This document shows, one piece after another, positions 22,215-29,331 of a DNA stretch of 29,897 nt (its first letter is position 1; every line of letters begins with the position of its first letter). This stretch comes from a virus, in IMG/VR virus record IMGVR_UViG_3300042907_000045, positions 1 to 29,897 of that record; one strand, 5' to 3'. Both the position numbers and the translations under genes were made by a program. The notes beneath the pieces were generated by a model. The model did no database searches. It saw nothing but the letters and a program-made list of their open reading frames with translations, and was not told the origin of the DNA.

Positions 22215-22672
22215 TTAATCTTATTTATATCATTCTTTATTTCAGCACTTCTAGCTAGCAAATTCTTTAGTGCTGACCATAGGTCAATGTTCTTAACTTG
22301 CTTGTATGACTCATTGATTGACATCACCTCGATGCTGGATAAGACTAGTGCAACTACCTTTGTCAACATAAATGGTACACTGAAAAAAGTGAGGATGATA
22401 TCATTAAGTATAAATCTATCTATCAAAAAGAACATAATCACAGTAACTTCATAAAGTGCTAACTTGCTTATGATAGCTGAGAGCTTTCTGCTAGTAATTT
22501 TATCTCCTATCTTCTTAGCTTTCCAAATGCCTGTGATAGTATCAATACATATTAATACTCCTATCATCAGCAGGATGCCACTTATTGGTAAAAAGAATGC
22601 AAAGCATATAGATATAAGTGTCAAAAGTTGTGATTGTATTGATATTAGTAATAGTGATAATTGTGCTTTCAT
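22211..22672 (-). CDS. Phage holin (holin family 4-like)
   Basis: A 153-residue membrane protein. The hydrophobic segments are about 14-50 ([20 protein letters not shown], then [16 protein letters not shown]), about 75-90 ([13 protein letters not shown]) and about 93-112 ([17 protein letters not shown]). The [10 protein letters not shown] turn and the [13 protein letters not shown] helix are typical of the phage holin/toxin-secretion (holin_4_1-like) family. It would form membrane lesions that free the M15 endolysin. Start and stop overlap neighbouring genes by 4 nt. Confidence 0.82.
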   Translation of the reverse strand: MKAQLSLLLISIQSQLLTLISICFAFFLPISGILLMIGVLICIDTITGIWKAKKIGDKITSRKLSAIISKLALYEVTVIMFFLIDRFILNDIILTFFSVPFMLTKVVALVLSSIEVMSINESYKQVKNIDLWSALKNLLARSAEIKNDINKIK

Positions 22673-22836
22673 TGTTCTAGTCTATCTTCAATGTCTGATA
22701 CTAATAAAAAAGTAAAGTAAGAAATCAACAGGCATCCTGCAAATTTAAGATATAGAGCAGGCTCAAATAGTAATGCTATGCCTGTTAAGTATCCTGCAGT
22801 AAATACTATAATTGATAATACTCCTGAGTGCTTCAT
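22669..22836 (-). CDS. Small two-helix membrane protein next to the holin (55 aa)
   Basis: The frame starts with ATG at 22836 (MKHSGVLSIIVFTAGYLTGI) and stops at 22669. Both ends make 4-nt ATGA overlaps with the head connector gene and the holin gene, strong evidence of a real translated gene. Two hydrophobic segments (about 6-24 and 28-47) and a short acidic tail (SDIEDRLEQ) suit a second holin or antiholin that tunes lysis time. No sequence family is recognised, and the call rests on topology and place. Confidence 0.75.
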   Translation of the reverse strand: MKHSGVLSIIVFTAGYLTGIALLFEPALYLKFAGCLLISYFTFLLVSDIEDRLEQ

Positions 22837-23396
22837 ATTATTAAGATTGAATTATTGTACCCATTGCTATTGTTACCACACAATCCTGTACATTCTAGTA
22901 AGCCATTAGATAAACAGCTACAGCCATCAATCATAGGTCTAAGGTCAGTATCTCGGTTAGTTGTACCGGTGAATATTGGATACAAAGCTCTATTTTTAAG
23001 TAGGTATCTTATTAATCTCTGCTCAAAGAATGCAGCCTTTTGTGCATAGTGTTCCATACTGAATGCTATAGTACCTCTATCTACAGATGAGCTGTTATCT
23101 CCGAATTGAGTCTGTAGACCTTTGTTCTTTAGCTGTAATGATAGACCAAATACAGCATCCTCTGCTGCTCTCCATGCTATAATAGGCTGTATGAATGTAA
23201 CTAGAGTCTCTTCATCCGGATCTAAAGTCTGAGCATTGTACTTAGTTAGTAAGTCATTATAGAATGTAGTACCTAAGATAGGCATAATTCTTAGCTGAGC
23301 TTGAGTAGCTAAGTAAGGAGTAACATTGTTTACATCTACATTAGCTGTGATGGGTGTGTTATTCTTTAGATATGTTTCTGTTATAAAGTATAGCAT
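22833..23396 (-). CDS. Head-tail connector/head completion protein (DUF6712-like)
   Basis: A 187-residue, mostly helical protein directly after the portal. The opening (MLYFITETYLKNNTPITANV) and the LRIMPILGTTFYNDLLTKYN and LIRYLLKNRALYPIFTGT segments match the pattern of DUF6712-like proteins that follow portals in Bacteroidetes phages and resemble gp6-type adaptor rings. It has a DVNNV...LATQAQLRI part and ends with a Cys/Asn-rich tail (CSCLSNGLLECTGLCGNN) which is unusual and could bind a metal. It overlaps the portal gene stop by one nt. Confidence 0.7.
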   Translation of the reverse strand: MLYFITETYLKNNTPITANVDVNNVTPYLATQAQLRIMPILGTTFYNDLLTKYNAQTLDPDEETLVTFIQPIIAWRAAEDAVFGLSLQLKNKGLQTQFGDNSSSVDRGTIAFSMEHYAQKAAFFEQRLIRYLLKNRALYPIFTGTTNRDTDLRPMIDGCSCLSNGLLECTGLCGNNSNGYNNSILII

Positions 23397-24706
23397 TATA
23401 TTATAGGTGTTTGTGCAATTTGTGTTTTGCTTTTATCTCCTCCAGGTACAGGAGGTAAAGATGCTAAGGCTCTAATCTCATTCTCAGTCATAGTCTCAAG
23501 TACTTTAGTAGCTACCAATGGTGATAAGGTATTAAGTGCATCATTAATCTTAGATGTATCTCCCTCTAATTCTACAATAGCCTCATTAATTATCTGATAG
23601 TTATTGATAGTGAAATCTGCATCTATCTTAGCTATAAATAGTAGCTCATTAAAGATGTCAGCTACCATATCTCTCAATGGCATTACTACATTTTTCTCAA
23701 ATATGATATAAGCCTGCTTAATATCTGAGCCATTACCTAGTGAGCCTGTAGTACGGATTCCCATAAGTATAGGATCAATGGTGTGAGAGAAACATATCTG
23801 CTCAGTATTAAGCTGTGATGCCTCTTGAAATAGACTATCATTACCATTGGTAGGTAGTGACTCTATCTTTGGTAGTTGGTCCTGACTATTAGCAAAGAAT
23901 GCCACAGCTTTACCTGCATTGGCAGCACCTTTCAATCGATCAATGGTATTTCTTATCATGTTCTTCTCCTCCTCAGACTGAGGTCTTTTAGGAAACATCA
24001 TAGCAAAGCTAGGAAATACTGAATTTTGAATATTACTTTTAGCAAAGTATGAAAGCTCGCCACTCAAAAATGCATAATTTAAAGAAGAGGTATAAGAAGG
24101 TAATGGATAGAAATCCTGACCTATGCTATCTACCTCATACACGAATAGTTGCTCGTAATCTCTAGAGGTAGGGGTGTATCTCCTTATCTCCTGTACTCCA
24201 ATCCTACTAGACCAATCATCACAGATATAGTATCTTTTTCTATCTAAGTTTATTCTAAGTTTCTCAGGGGATAGATTGACTATCTTTGTGAGCTTCATCT
24301 TATCATCAAAACATAGCTTGAAATAAACTCTATTGTGCAGTATTAGTTGCTGAGTTACTGCAGGAACTACCTTTTTTATGTTTAATTTTCTCTCTAGTGT
24401 ATATAGCTCTAGCTTATCCTGTGGAGTAAGTCTATCAGCTACTATATTAAATCCACCTCCTACAGCTGCATTCACTTTATACCCTACAATAGAGCCATGC
24501 AGTGGACTGCTGTAAAATATTTGATTGAGTAGCTCAGGGAATAGGTTATCTTGCCCAAATGGAATATATCCATTAGTCTGATTCCTACCATTAACATAGG
24601 GTAGAGTTAAGTTAGCACCTCCTACTTTAAGGAATGGAGTAGAGAATGATTGATATCCCTCTACTATTTCATGCTTTACTGTTTTAAAAAAGTCTTTTAA
24701 TGCCAT
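23396..24706 (-). CDS. Portal protein
   Basis: A 436-residue portal, forming the ring through which DNA enters and leaves the head. The N-terminus (MALKDFFKTVKHEIVEGYQS) and the NGYIPFGQDNLFPELLNQIF region, followed by PLHGSIVGYKVNAAVGGGF, are characteristic of portals from Bacteroidetes phages. Later parts (LRINLDRKRYYICDDWSSRI and the clip-like YFAKSNIQNSVF) and the acidic C-terminal helices fit the family. Length is near the usual 400-500. It lies downstream of the capsid module, in the same unit as lysis genes, not next to the large terminase. Confidence 0.85.
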   Translation of the reverse strand: MALKDFFKTVKHEIVEGYQSFSTPFLKVGGANLTLPYVNGRNQTNGYIPFGQDNLFPELLNQIFYSSPLHGSIVGYKVNAAVGGGFNIVADRLTPQDKLELYTLERKLNIKKVVPAVTQQLILHNRVYFKLCFDDKMKLTKIVNLSPEKLRINLDRKRYYICDDWSSRIGVQEIRRYTPTSRDYEQLFVYEVDSIGQDFYPLPSYTSSLNYAFLSGELSYFAKSNIQNSVFPSFAMMFPKRPQSEEEKNMIRNTIDRLKGAANAGKAVAFFANSQDQLPKIESLPTNGNDSLFQEASQLNTEQICFSHTIDPILMGIRTTGSLGNGSDIKQAYIIFEKNVVMPLRDMVADIFNELLFIAKIDADFTINNYQIINEAIVELEGDTSKINDALNTLSPLVATKVLETMTENEIRALASLPPVPGGDKSKTQIAQTPII

Positions 24707-24708
24707 AA

Positions 24709-25050
24709 TTACTCATAAATTGATGATACTATTGGTCCACTCACTACCATCCTACCCTCTTCAATCACTACTCCTGTAGAGTTAGCAATAGTTGGAGGTG
24801 TGATATATGACTCATAGATGCTATATGTATATTGTCCTTTGATTAGTTCCAAATCTACAGGCTCATCCAATAAAAACTGATTAAATCTTTCAGGATAAGC
24901 TGAGCTATCAGGAGTGTAGAATGTAATAGGTGCAGAAAGTTTGTCCATTTCATTCTGAAAGACAAACAAATAATAAGGATTCGGCAGTGTACTTACCTCA
25001 GTGAGTGTAAGGATTATCTGATTGACCTCATCTTTTTTAATGTATATCAT
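24709..25050 (-). CDS. Hypothetical virion-module protein (113 aa)
   Basis: A 113-residue protein (MIYIKKDEVNQIILTLTEVS) with several beta strands (PYYLFVFQNEM, GQYTYSIYES). Proteins with this N-terminal MIYIKK..NQI.LTLTE pattern occur by portal and capsid genes in Bacteroidetes phages, with no known role. It is the first gene of the portal-lysis unit, directly behind a late-promoter motif and a terminator, and ends 2 nt before the portal start. Confidence 0.75.
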   Translation of the reverse strand: MIYIKKDEVNQIILTLTEVSTLPNPYYLFVFQNEMDKLSAPITFYTPDSSAYPERFNQFLLDEPVDLELIKGQYTYSIYESYITPPTIANSTGVVIEEGRMVVSGPIVSSIYE

Positions 25051-25083
25051 ATAACTATATTATACTAAGGTCAAAAAATGTTT
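25051..25083 (-). promoter_or_regulatory. Late promoter motif copy 2 (portal-lysis unit)
   Basis: On the minus strand AAAC, 15 nt, TATAAT, ATAGTTAT and then the ATG at 25050. It follows directly on a terminator (25084-25114), so new transcription must start here, which is the strongest positional support for a promoter role. Confidence 0.75.
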
Positions 25084-25114
25084 AAAAAAAAAGCCCTAGT
25101 ATTACTAGAGCTTT
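25084..25114 (-). terminator. Rho-independent terminator after the capsid/tail-tube unit
   Basis: AAAGCCCTAGT (25090-25100) pairs with ACTAGAGCTTT (25104-25114) with one mismatch around a 3-nt loop. On the minus strand it is followed by a run of nine Ts (25084-25092, partly in the stem). It lies 20 nt after the tail-tube stop. Confidence 0.88.
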
Positions 25115-25133
25115 AATTATTAGGGTGTTAAGG

Positions 25134-25649
25134 TTATGGAATAACTGATGCTACAGCACCTGAAGTAATTTCCCACGCCAAATGGTCTGCTTCCGCTAAA
25201 AGTGTAACACTGTACTTAGAACCATCCGCACGAGCTGTACCTGATCCCTCCCCTGTTGCAGTTAATTGTAGGTCTTGAAAGAACCAATACTTGTCATTTG
25301 CATCTAATACTATTGCAGTTAGGTATCTCTGACCTGATGCTAGTATATTGATAGCTTCTGACTTATCTTTGTCTCTTCTATTGAACATTAAAGTAATAGT
25401 CTGAGTTACAAATGAAGATCCATTGATTAGATCAACTGCAGTATCCTCAGTGTAATTACCTGTGTTTCTGTTAATCTCAAATTCAGTATAATCTACAGAT
25501 ACAACTAATGTAATTACCTCCCCATCTACTGCAACAACAGGGCTAGTAGTGATATTCTCTTGATCATTTAACCATATTTTTCTAATTCCTCCTATGTTGT
25601 TGTCACAGGATTTTGTTATCGTTTCTAAGGCATCGCATCCTAAAGGCAT
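25134..25649 (-). CDS. Probable major tail tube protein
   Basis: A 171-residue, beta-rich protein. The stretch EFEINRNTGNYTEDTAV, then QTITLMFNRRDKDKSEAINI, then RYLTAIVLDANDKYWFFQDL and SGTARADGSKYSVTLLAEAD has the order of strands and the short helix of tail tube proteins in Bacteroidetes siphophages. It follows the capsid gene and precedes a terminator, so it is in a unit built for very high expression, as both capsid and tube need. Unusually it is separated from the tape measure by the whole neck region. A minor capsid or decoration protein is the alternative. Confidence 0.6.
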   Translation of the reverse strand: MPLGCDALETITKSCDNNIGGIRKIWLNDQENITTSPVVAVDGEVITLVVSVDYTEFEINRNTGNYTEDTAVDLINGSSFVTQTITLMFNRRDKDKSEAINILASGQRYLTAIVLDANDKYWFFQDLQLTATGEGSGTARADGSKYSVTLLAEADHLAWEITSGAVASVIP

Positions 25650-25666
25650 AATATAAGTTTTAAGTA

Positions 25667-25686
25667 AAGGGAGCTTGCACTCCCTT
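25667..25686 (-). other. Intergenic RNA hairpin between capsid and tail-tube genes
   Basis: AAGGGAG (25667-25673) pairs perfectly with CTCCCTT (25680-25686) around a 6-nt loop. On the minus strand it is followed by TACTTAAAAC, not a T-run, so it is probably not a full terminator. It could be an mRNA-stabilising or processing stem that sets the ratio of capsid to tube protein. Confidence 0.6.
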
Positions 25687-25705
25687 AGATTTATAAATTA
25701 GTTAA

Positions 25706-26647
25706 TTAAGATGCAGAGTTGTAGAATACAATCTCATTACCATTAACGTGAGTAAATCCTACTTTCATGTTTGCACGAGTTCTGATAACAGGTGTAGCAA
25801 CAGTATCAGCTAAATTGATAGCTCGTAATGCTTTCCCATCACCTTCAGCATCAAATGCATAAAGAAAATTATTTCTAGGTGAAGCTACGATAGTAGACTT
25901 ACTAAGCATCCCCGGGCAAAGTACCATCTTTATTCCAAGATAAGTAAAATCTAATGCTTGAGTCAAGTTAGCTTGAGTGTTAGATGCAGCAACAGCAGCA
26001 CGATAAGCAGTAGCTACAGGAGAAGATACATAGATTCTTAACTCCTCTTGATTAGCAATTACAGCAGGAGGGATAGCAGCATAAACTGTAGCCAATGTAG
26101 CAAGTACATTTCCTGCATTAACAGCTGGAGGTGTAGCTCCACCTACTTCAATTACATTAGCAGCATCAGCTACTAGTGACTTCTTATATCCATCACATAA
26201 AGCAAGAGCAGCAGTACCTGATGCAGTATCACCTGACCAACGTAATTTCTCAATGTTCTCAGCGATTGTCTTAGACATCTCATTCCAATAGTAATCCATA
26301 AAAGATGCAACAGTGAAATCACCATTAGATCCTTTAGTCATTTGTAATGATACAAAAGACTGCTCTAAATCAAATTGACAAATCTCTGCCATTGCTGATA
26401 ATCCACATACATCAATCTCTACAGATGCAAGCTCATCAGTTGAAGCGTTCCATCCGCAATTCTCTGCTTGTAAAACTTGTCCAAAGACCACATTAGAAAT
26501 CTTAGTCTTAAATTTAACACCTGGTAGTGTACGATAGTTATCTACTACTTCCTCATTCAAATAAGCTCGGCTATAGAATGCTTCGCTGTTAGCTTGTAAT
26601 AATGCAGATGCATCAATGTCCAAGTCAAATTTTAATTTTCTACTCAT
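25706..26647 (-). CDS. Major capsid protein
   Basis: A 313-residue protein of HK97-like fold by context. The N-terminus (MSRKLKFDLDIDASALLQAN) and LNEEVVDNYRTLPGVKFKTK are followed by an E-loop-like region. A long spine-helix region (FMDYYWNEMSKTIAENIEKL) and an A-domain with YVSSPVATAYRAAV, KMVLCPGM and VASPRNNFLYAFD come next, and it ends VGFTHVNGNEIVFY. It lies right after the protease-scaffold gene, as in most HK97-type modules. The length is normal. A hairpin separates it from the tail-tube gene. Confidence 0.85.
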   Translation of the reverse strand: MSRKLKFDLDIDASALLQANSEAFYSRAYLNEEVVDNYRTLPGVKFKTKISNVVFGQVLQAENCGWNASTDELASVEIDVCGLSAMAEICQFDLEQSFVSLQMTKGSNGDFTVASFMDYYWNEMSKTIAENIEKLRWSGDTASGTAALALCDGYKKSLVADAANVIEVGGATPPAVNAGNVLATLATVYAAIPPAVIANQEELRIYVSSPVATAYRAAVAASNTQANLTQALDFTYLGIKMVLCPGMLSKSTIVASPRNNFLYAFDAEGDGKALRAINLADTVATPVIRTRANMKVGFTHVNGNEIVFYNSAS

Positions 26648-26663
26648 TTTTTTTGTTTTTTAT

Positions 26664-27626
26664 TTAGTTATTATTATTTAAAAATTTACTTACCATGCTG
26701 AATTTATCATGCTGTGATAATTTAGTAGCTTCTACTTCCACTACTTCCTCACCTTCAGACATTACTTCCTCCATATGATTTCTTAAATCAGCTATCATTG
26801 CTATAATAGCATTGATTTGCTCATCAATTACAGGTTGAACTATAGCTAGTATAGCTTCAGCATCAGCAGCAGGATCAATAGCCATCTCTTCTGTGGCAGG
26901 TGTCTCCTCTATTACTTCCTCTTCTACTACTGTATCTTCTAGTGCAATCTCTTCTGTCATTGCTTCTTCTTCAACAACAGGTGCATCTTTAATCTCGATA
27001 ATCTCACCGTCTACTACGACATAGATCTTACCATCAATTAGATGTTCTCCATCTGGTAATTTATTCATACTATATTTATTTATTTGATTACTTAGTTTTA
27101 AGCCTAAGAATCCCTCAATAGAGAAACCTATCTGCTCATTCTTTACTAGCTCATTATAGTAATCTTTATCAGTTACCTGAGCTGTTACCATTAATGTGCC
27201 TTTAGGTACTTCAATACCATAGCTAGAGTAGGCTTTGTCTTTCTTAGGATCTTCTACTATCCATGCCTCAAGTACATAAGCAGGCACTGTCTTATCAGTA
27301 TCATGCTCTAGGTTAAATACATTCCTATTAGATAGGTCTTGCATAAACTTAGAATGAATCTGCTCAATCGTCTCAGCTGAGAACTGTACGTAATACTCTT
27401 CATCATTCTCATCATTCCTATATATCTCCATAGGTATCATGGCAGGAGCTACTACTCTATACTTCAAGTCATCTGAGAAAAACAATTTTTTGTGTTCATC
27501 AAATGCCATTCCTTTAGTAATAATAGCAGGAGTTGAGGTGAAAGCTATCTGCTCAATCCCTAACTCTTCACCATCTGAATACTCAGGATCAATAGTTATT
27601 TTATAAATTGGGATATCTTTTGTCAT
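26664..27626 (-). CDS. XkdF-like prohead protease fused to a scaffold
   Basis: A 320-residue two-part protein. Residues about 1-180 are an XkdF-like serine protease (GIEQIAFTSTPAIITKGMAF, NLEHD with H108, IGFSIEG with S169), matching the His/Ser pair of herpesvirus-assemblin-type prohead proteases. Residues about 214-260 are extremely Glu-rich (VVEEEAMTEEIALED), and 253-295 form a helical coil, the usual look of a scaffold. The scaffold would direct capsid assembly and then be cut by its own protease. It lies directly before the capsid gene and is headed by a late-promoter motif. Confidence 0.82.
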   Translation of the reverse strand: MTKDIPIYKITIDPEYSDGEELGIEQIAFTSTPAIITKGMAFDEHKKLFFSDDLKYRVVAPAMIPMEIYRNDENDEEYYVQFSAETIEQIHSKFMQDLSNRNVFNLEHDTDKTVPAYVLEAWIVEDPKKDKAYSSYGIEVPKGTLMVTAQVTDKDYYNELVKNEQIGFSIEGFLGLKLSNQINKYSMNKLPDGEHLIDGKIYVVVDGEIIEIKDAPVVEEEAMTEEIALEDTVVEEEVIEETPATEEMAIDPAADAEAILAIVQPVIDEQINAIIAMIADLRNHMEEVMSEGEEVVEVEATKLSQHDKFSMVSKFLNNNN

Positions 27627-27653
27627 AACTATATTATATTTTTCTTATATTTG
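27618..27653 (+). promoter_or_regulatory. Promoter for the plus-strand gene pair
   Basis: On the plus strand TTTTG (27618-27622) and TATATTTG (27646-27653) match the Bacteroidetes -33 and -7 boxes with a 23-nt gap, 17 nt before the ATG at 27670. It overlaps the late-promoter motif on the other strand. Confidence 0.6.
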
Positions 27654-27656
27654 TTC
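27627..27656 (-). promoter_or_regulatory. Late promoter motif copy 3 (protease-capsid unit)
   Basis: On the minus strand GAAC, 14 nt, TATAAT, ATAGTT and then the ATG at 27626. The spacer is one nt shorter than in the other three copies. The upstream genes lie on the other strand, so a promoter is needed here. Confidence 0.72.
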
Positions 27657-27669
27657 AAAAATTAAAATT

Positions 27670-28248
27670 ATGATAAAATTATTCGGCAAAGAAATCCCAT
27701 CTAAGATGGATGAATTAACACTAGAGCAATTCCAAAAGATATCTGCTATTCATAATAGTGATGAGTATGATACCCTAGAGAAACATTGTAAAGTCTTTGA
27801 ATACTTAGGTATAACTGAGGAGGAGATGGATATAGACTTTGAGCTGTTCTTAGAGAATGTTAAGTTGTTTAATAAAGATAACTATACTAAGAAAGATGCT
27901 GTTGAAGAGATAGAGATAGATGGCTATACTTATAGAGCAGAGATGAAGCTCTCAGTAAAAGATTCTAGGATTGTTGAAAAGATAGTTAAGAAAGATAATA
28001 AAGAATATATTTCTGAAATTATGGCTCTAATGTTCAAACGAACTGACCTATCCAATGCTGAGCATTATGATTCTGCACATCTAAAACACAAAGCTAAACT
28101 ATTCAGCAAGCTCAAAGCAGATATAGCTATCCCTTACCTTACCTTTGTAACCTACAAAATCACTAACCATGCAGAATCTCAAGTTACCAAAGCATTGGAA
28201 TCAGATATCAGTGAGTCAGTTCCTGGAGATCAGGAGTCTGAGCAGTGA
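27670..28248 (+). CDS. Possible tail assembly chaperone 1 (192 aa)
   Basis: One of only two plus-strand genes. The protein opens MIKLFGKEIPSKMDELTLEQ and has helical, acidic parts (YLGITEEEMDIDFELF), a DGYTYRAEMKLSVKD centre and YISEIMALMFKRT. The layout parallels the next gene (basic start, LTxEQF, centre, I.AL.(F/Y)(K/R)RT), suggesting two diverged copies. Helical paired proteins near tail genes suggest tail assembly chaperones that coat the tape measure, but opposite-strand location is odd. The last 80 nt overlap the next gene in another frame. A protein of unknown function is the honest fallback. Confidence 0.65.
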   Translation: MIKLFGKEIPSKMDELTLEQFQKISAIHNSDEYDTLEKHCKVFEYLGITEEEMDIDFELFLENVKLFNKDNYTKKDAVEEIEIDGYTYRAEMKLSVKDSRIVEKIVKKDNKEYISEIMALMFKRTDLSNAEHYDSAHLKHKAKLFSKLKADIAIPYLTFVTYKITNHAESQVTKALESDISESVPGDQESEQ

Positions 28249-28897
28249 GGATGGAATGTTTAACTATCAGATTGATGTACTTTCTGCTTTAACAGATAGC
28301 AATATCTCTGAATTTGAGGAGCTAGATATAGATGAGCTAAGTGAATTGACTAAGCAGATTAAATGGATACAGGCTGATCCATCTAGGAGGTATAAGAATA
28401 AGCTAGATAATTATGTACTTAAGCCATTTAGTAAGCTATCACTAGGTGAGTTCATAGACTTAGAGCATTACTTCTCTAATAACTACCTAGACCACTTCTG
28501 CCATATCTTAGCATTGCTGTACAGGAGAACATCTAAGAATGTTTATGGTGATGACATCATTGAGCCTTATGAGTATAGTCCTAGAGATAGATTAGATTGG
28601 TACTTAGACTATCCAATTACTGATGTTTATGGATTGATACCTGAGTATATTAAATTTAGGGAGAACTTTACTAATACCTATACTAATCTACTAGTAGATG
28701 TGGTACCTGATGATGAGGTGCTAGAGGATGCTGATGAGATAAAAGAGCAGAAGAGAGAACATCAAAAGCAGAAATTTGCTTGGGAGTCCACTATCATGGC
28801 TCTATGCAATGATGACCTAAGCAAGTTCAATGATATCCTAAATATGCCTGTAGTGTTAGTCTTTAATATCTTAGGAATGAAAAAGACTTTAGACTAG
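28169..28897 (+). CDS. Possible tail assembly chaperone 2 (242 aa), overlapping paralogue
   Basis: A 242-residue acidic helical protein. Its start (MQNLKLPKHWNQISVSQFLE) mirrors the upstream gene start (FGKEIPSKMDELTLEQF), and its centre (FSKLSLGEFIDLEHYF, then HILALLYRRTSK) mirrors that gene's centre, so the pair are probably paralogues. The ATG lies within the upstream gene, shifted +1, and the alignable N-terminus supports independent initiation. The C-terminal QKREHQKQKFAWESTIMALC region is a Lys/Glu-rich helix. The stop overlaps the 3' end of the minus-strand gene by 4 nt. The role as a chaperone is inferred only from the tail/head setting. Confidence 0.62.
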   Translation: MQNLKLPKHWNQISVSQFLEIRSLSSEDGMFNYQIDVLSALTDSNISEFEELDIDELSELTKQIKWIQADPSRRYKNKLDNYVLKPFSKLSLGEFIDLEHYFSNNYLDHFCHILALLYRRTSKNVYGDDIIEPYEYSPRDRLDWYLDYPITDVYGLIPEYIKFRENFTNTYTNLLVDVVPDDEVLEDADEIKEQKREHQKQKFAWESTIMALCNDDLSKFNDILNMPVVLVFNILGMKKTLD

Positions 28898-29298
28898 TAA
28901 TCTAGCTCTCCATAAAACTCTCCGAATAAAGGCTCGAATGAATATAGTATATCTCCTCCTCTTTCTAGTATGTTATCTATTTCTAAGATAGGATATTTAG
29001 TTGTAAGATATTCAGTATATCCTCCCCAAATCTCGGCATAGATTCCATCCTCATCTAATGCTGCATCAAATTGCCTAAGTAGATTATAAGCTCCTATAGT
29101 TTGTGTACCATTATTTAGAAATCCAAAGTAATAAGCTGCTACTATTTGTATCCTTAAATTAAAGCTATCACTAATCTCTGCATTGATTCTTACTGAATCT
29201 ACTAGAGTACCTGTGTCTACTAAGAAATTATTTCTAAGTACTCTTCTAAGTACTGTAGCCATCTTTCTACGCATTGGATATTTAATATTGTAAGGCAT
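28894..29298 (-). CDS. Tail completion protein, HK97 gp10-like (possible)
   Basis: A 134-residue protein with basic N-terminal helix (YPMRRKMATVLRRVLRNNF), then VDTGTLVDSVRI, the (V)DTGxLxxSI turn usual in HK97 gp10-like tail-completion proteins, and a VAAYYFGFLNNGT strand and turn (the Y..F...GT pattern). The acidic C-terminus (EPLFGEFYGELDY) is less typical. Such proteins join head and tail. It is a one-gene unit behind its own late promoter motif, 21 nt after the upstream tail gene, and converges with the plus-strand genes. Confidence 0.65.
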   Translation of the reverse strand: MPYNIKYPMRRKMATVLRRVLRNNFLVDTGTLVDSVRINAEISDSFNLRIQIVAAYYFGFLNNGTQTIGAYNLLRQFDAALDEDGIYAEIWGGYTEYLTTKYPILEIDNILERGGDILYSFEPLFGEFYGELDY

Positions 29299-29331
29299 AT
29301 AACTATATTATACTAAGTATTAAATTTGTTC
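29299..29331 (-). promoter_or_regulatory. Late promoter motif copy 4 (single tail-completion gene)
   Basis: On the minus strand GAAC, 15 nt, TATAAT, ATAGTTAT and then the ATG at 29298. The upstream box overlaps the last codons of the preceding tail gene (stop at 29320-29322). Confidence 0.68.

Noticed and set aside
28169-28248. Programmed frameshift joining the two plus-strand genes, as in lambda G/GT
   Set aside because: No slippery heptamer is visible in the overlap. The second gene has its own ATG and an N-terminus that aligns with the start of the first, which fits independent initiation.
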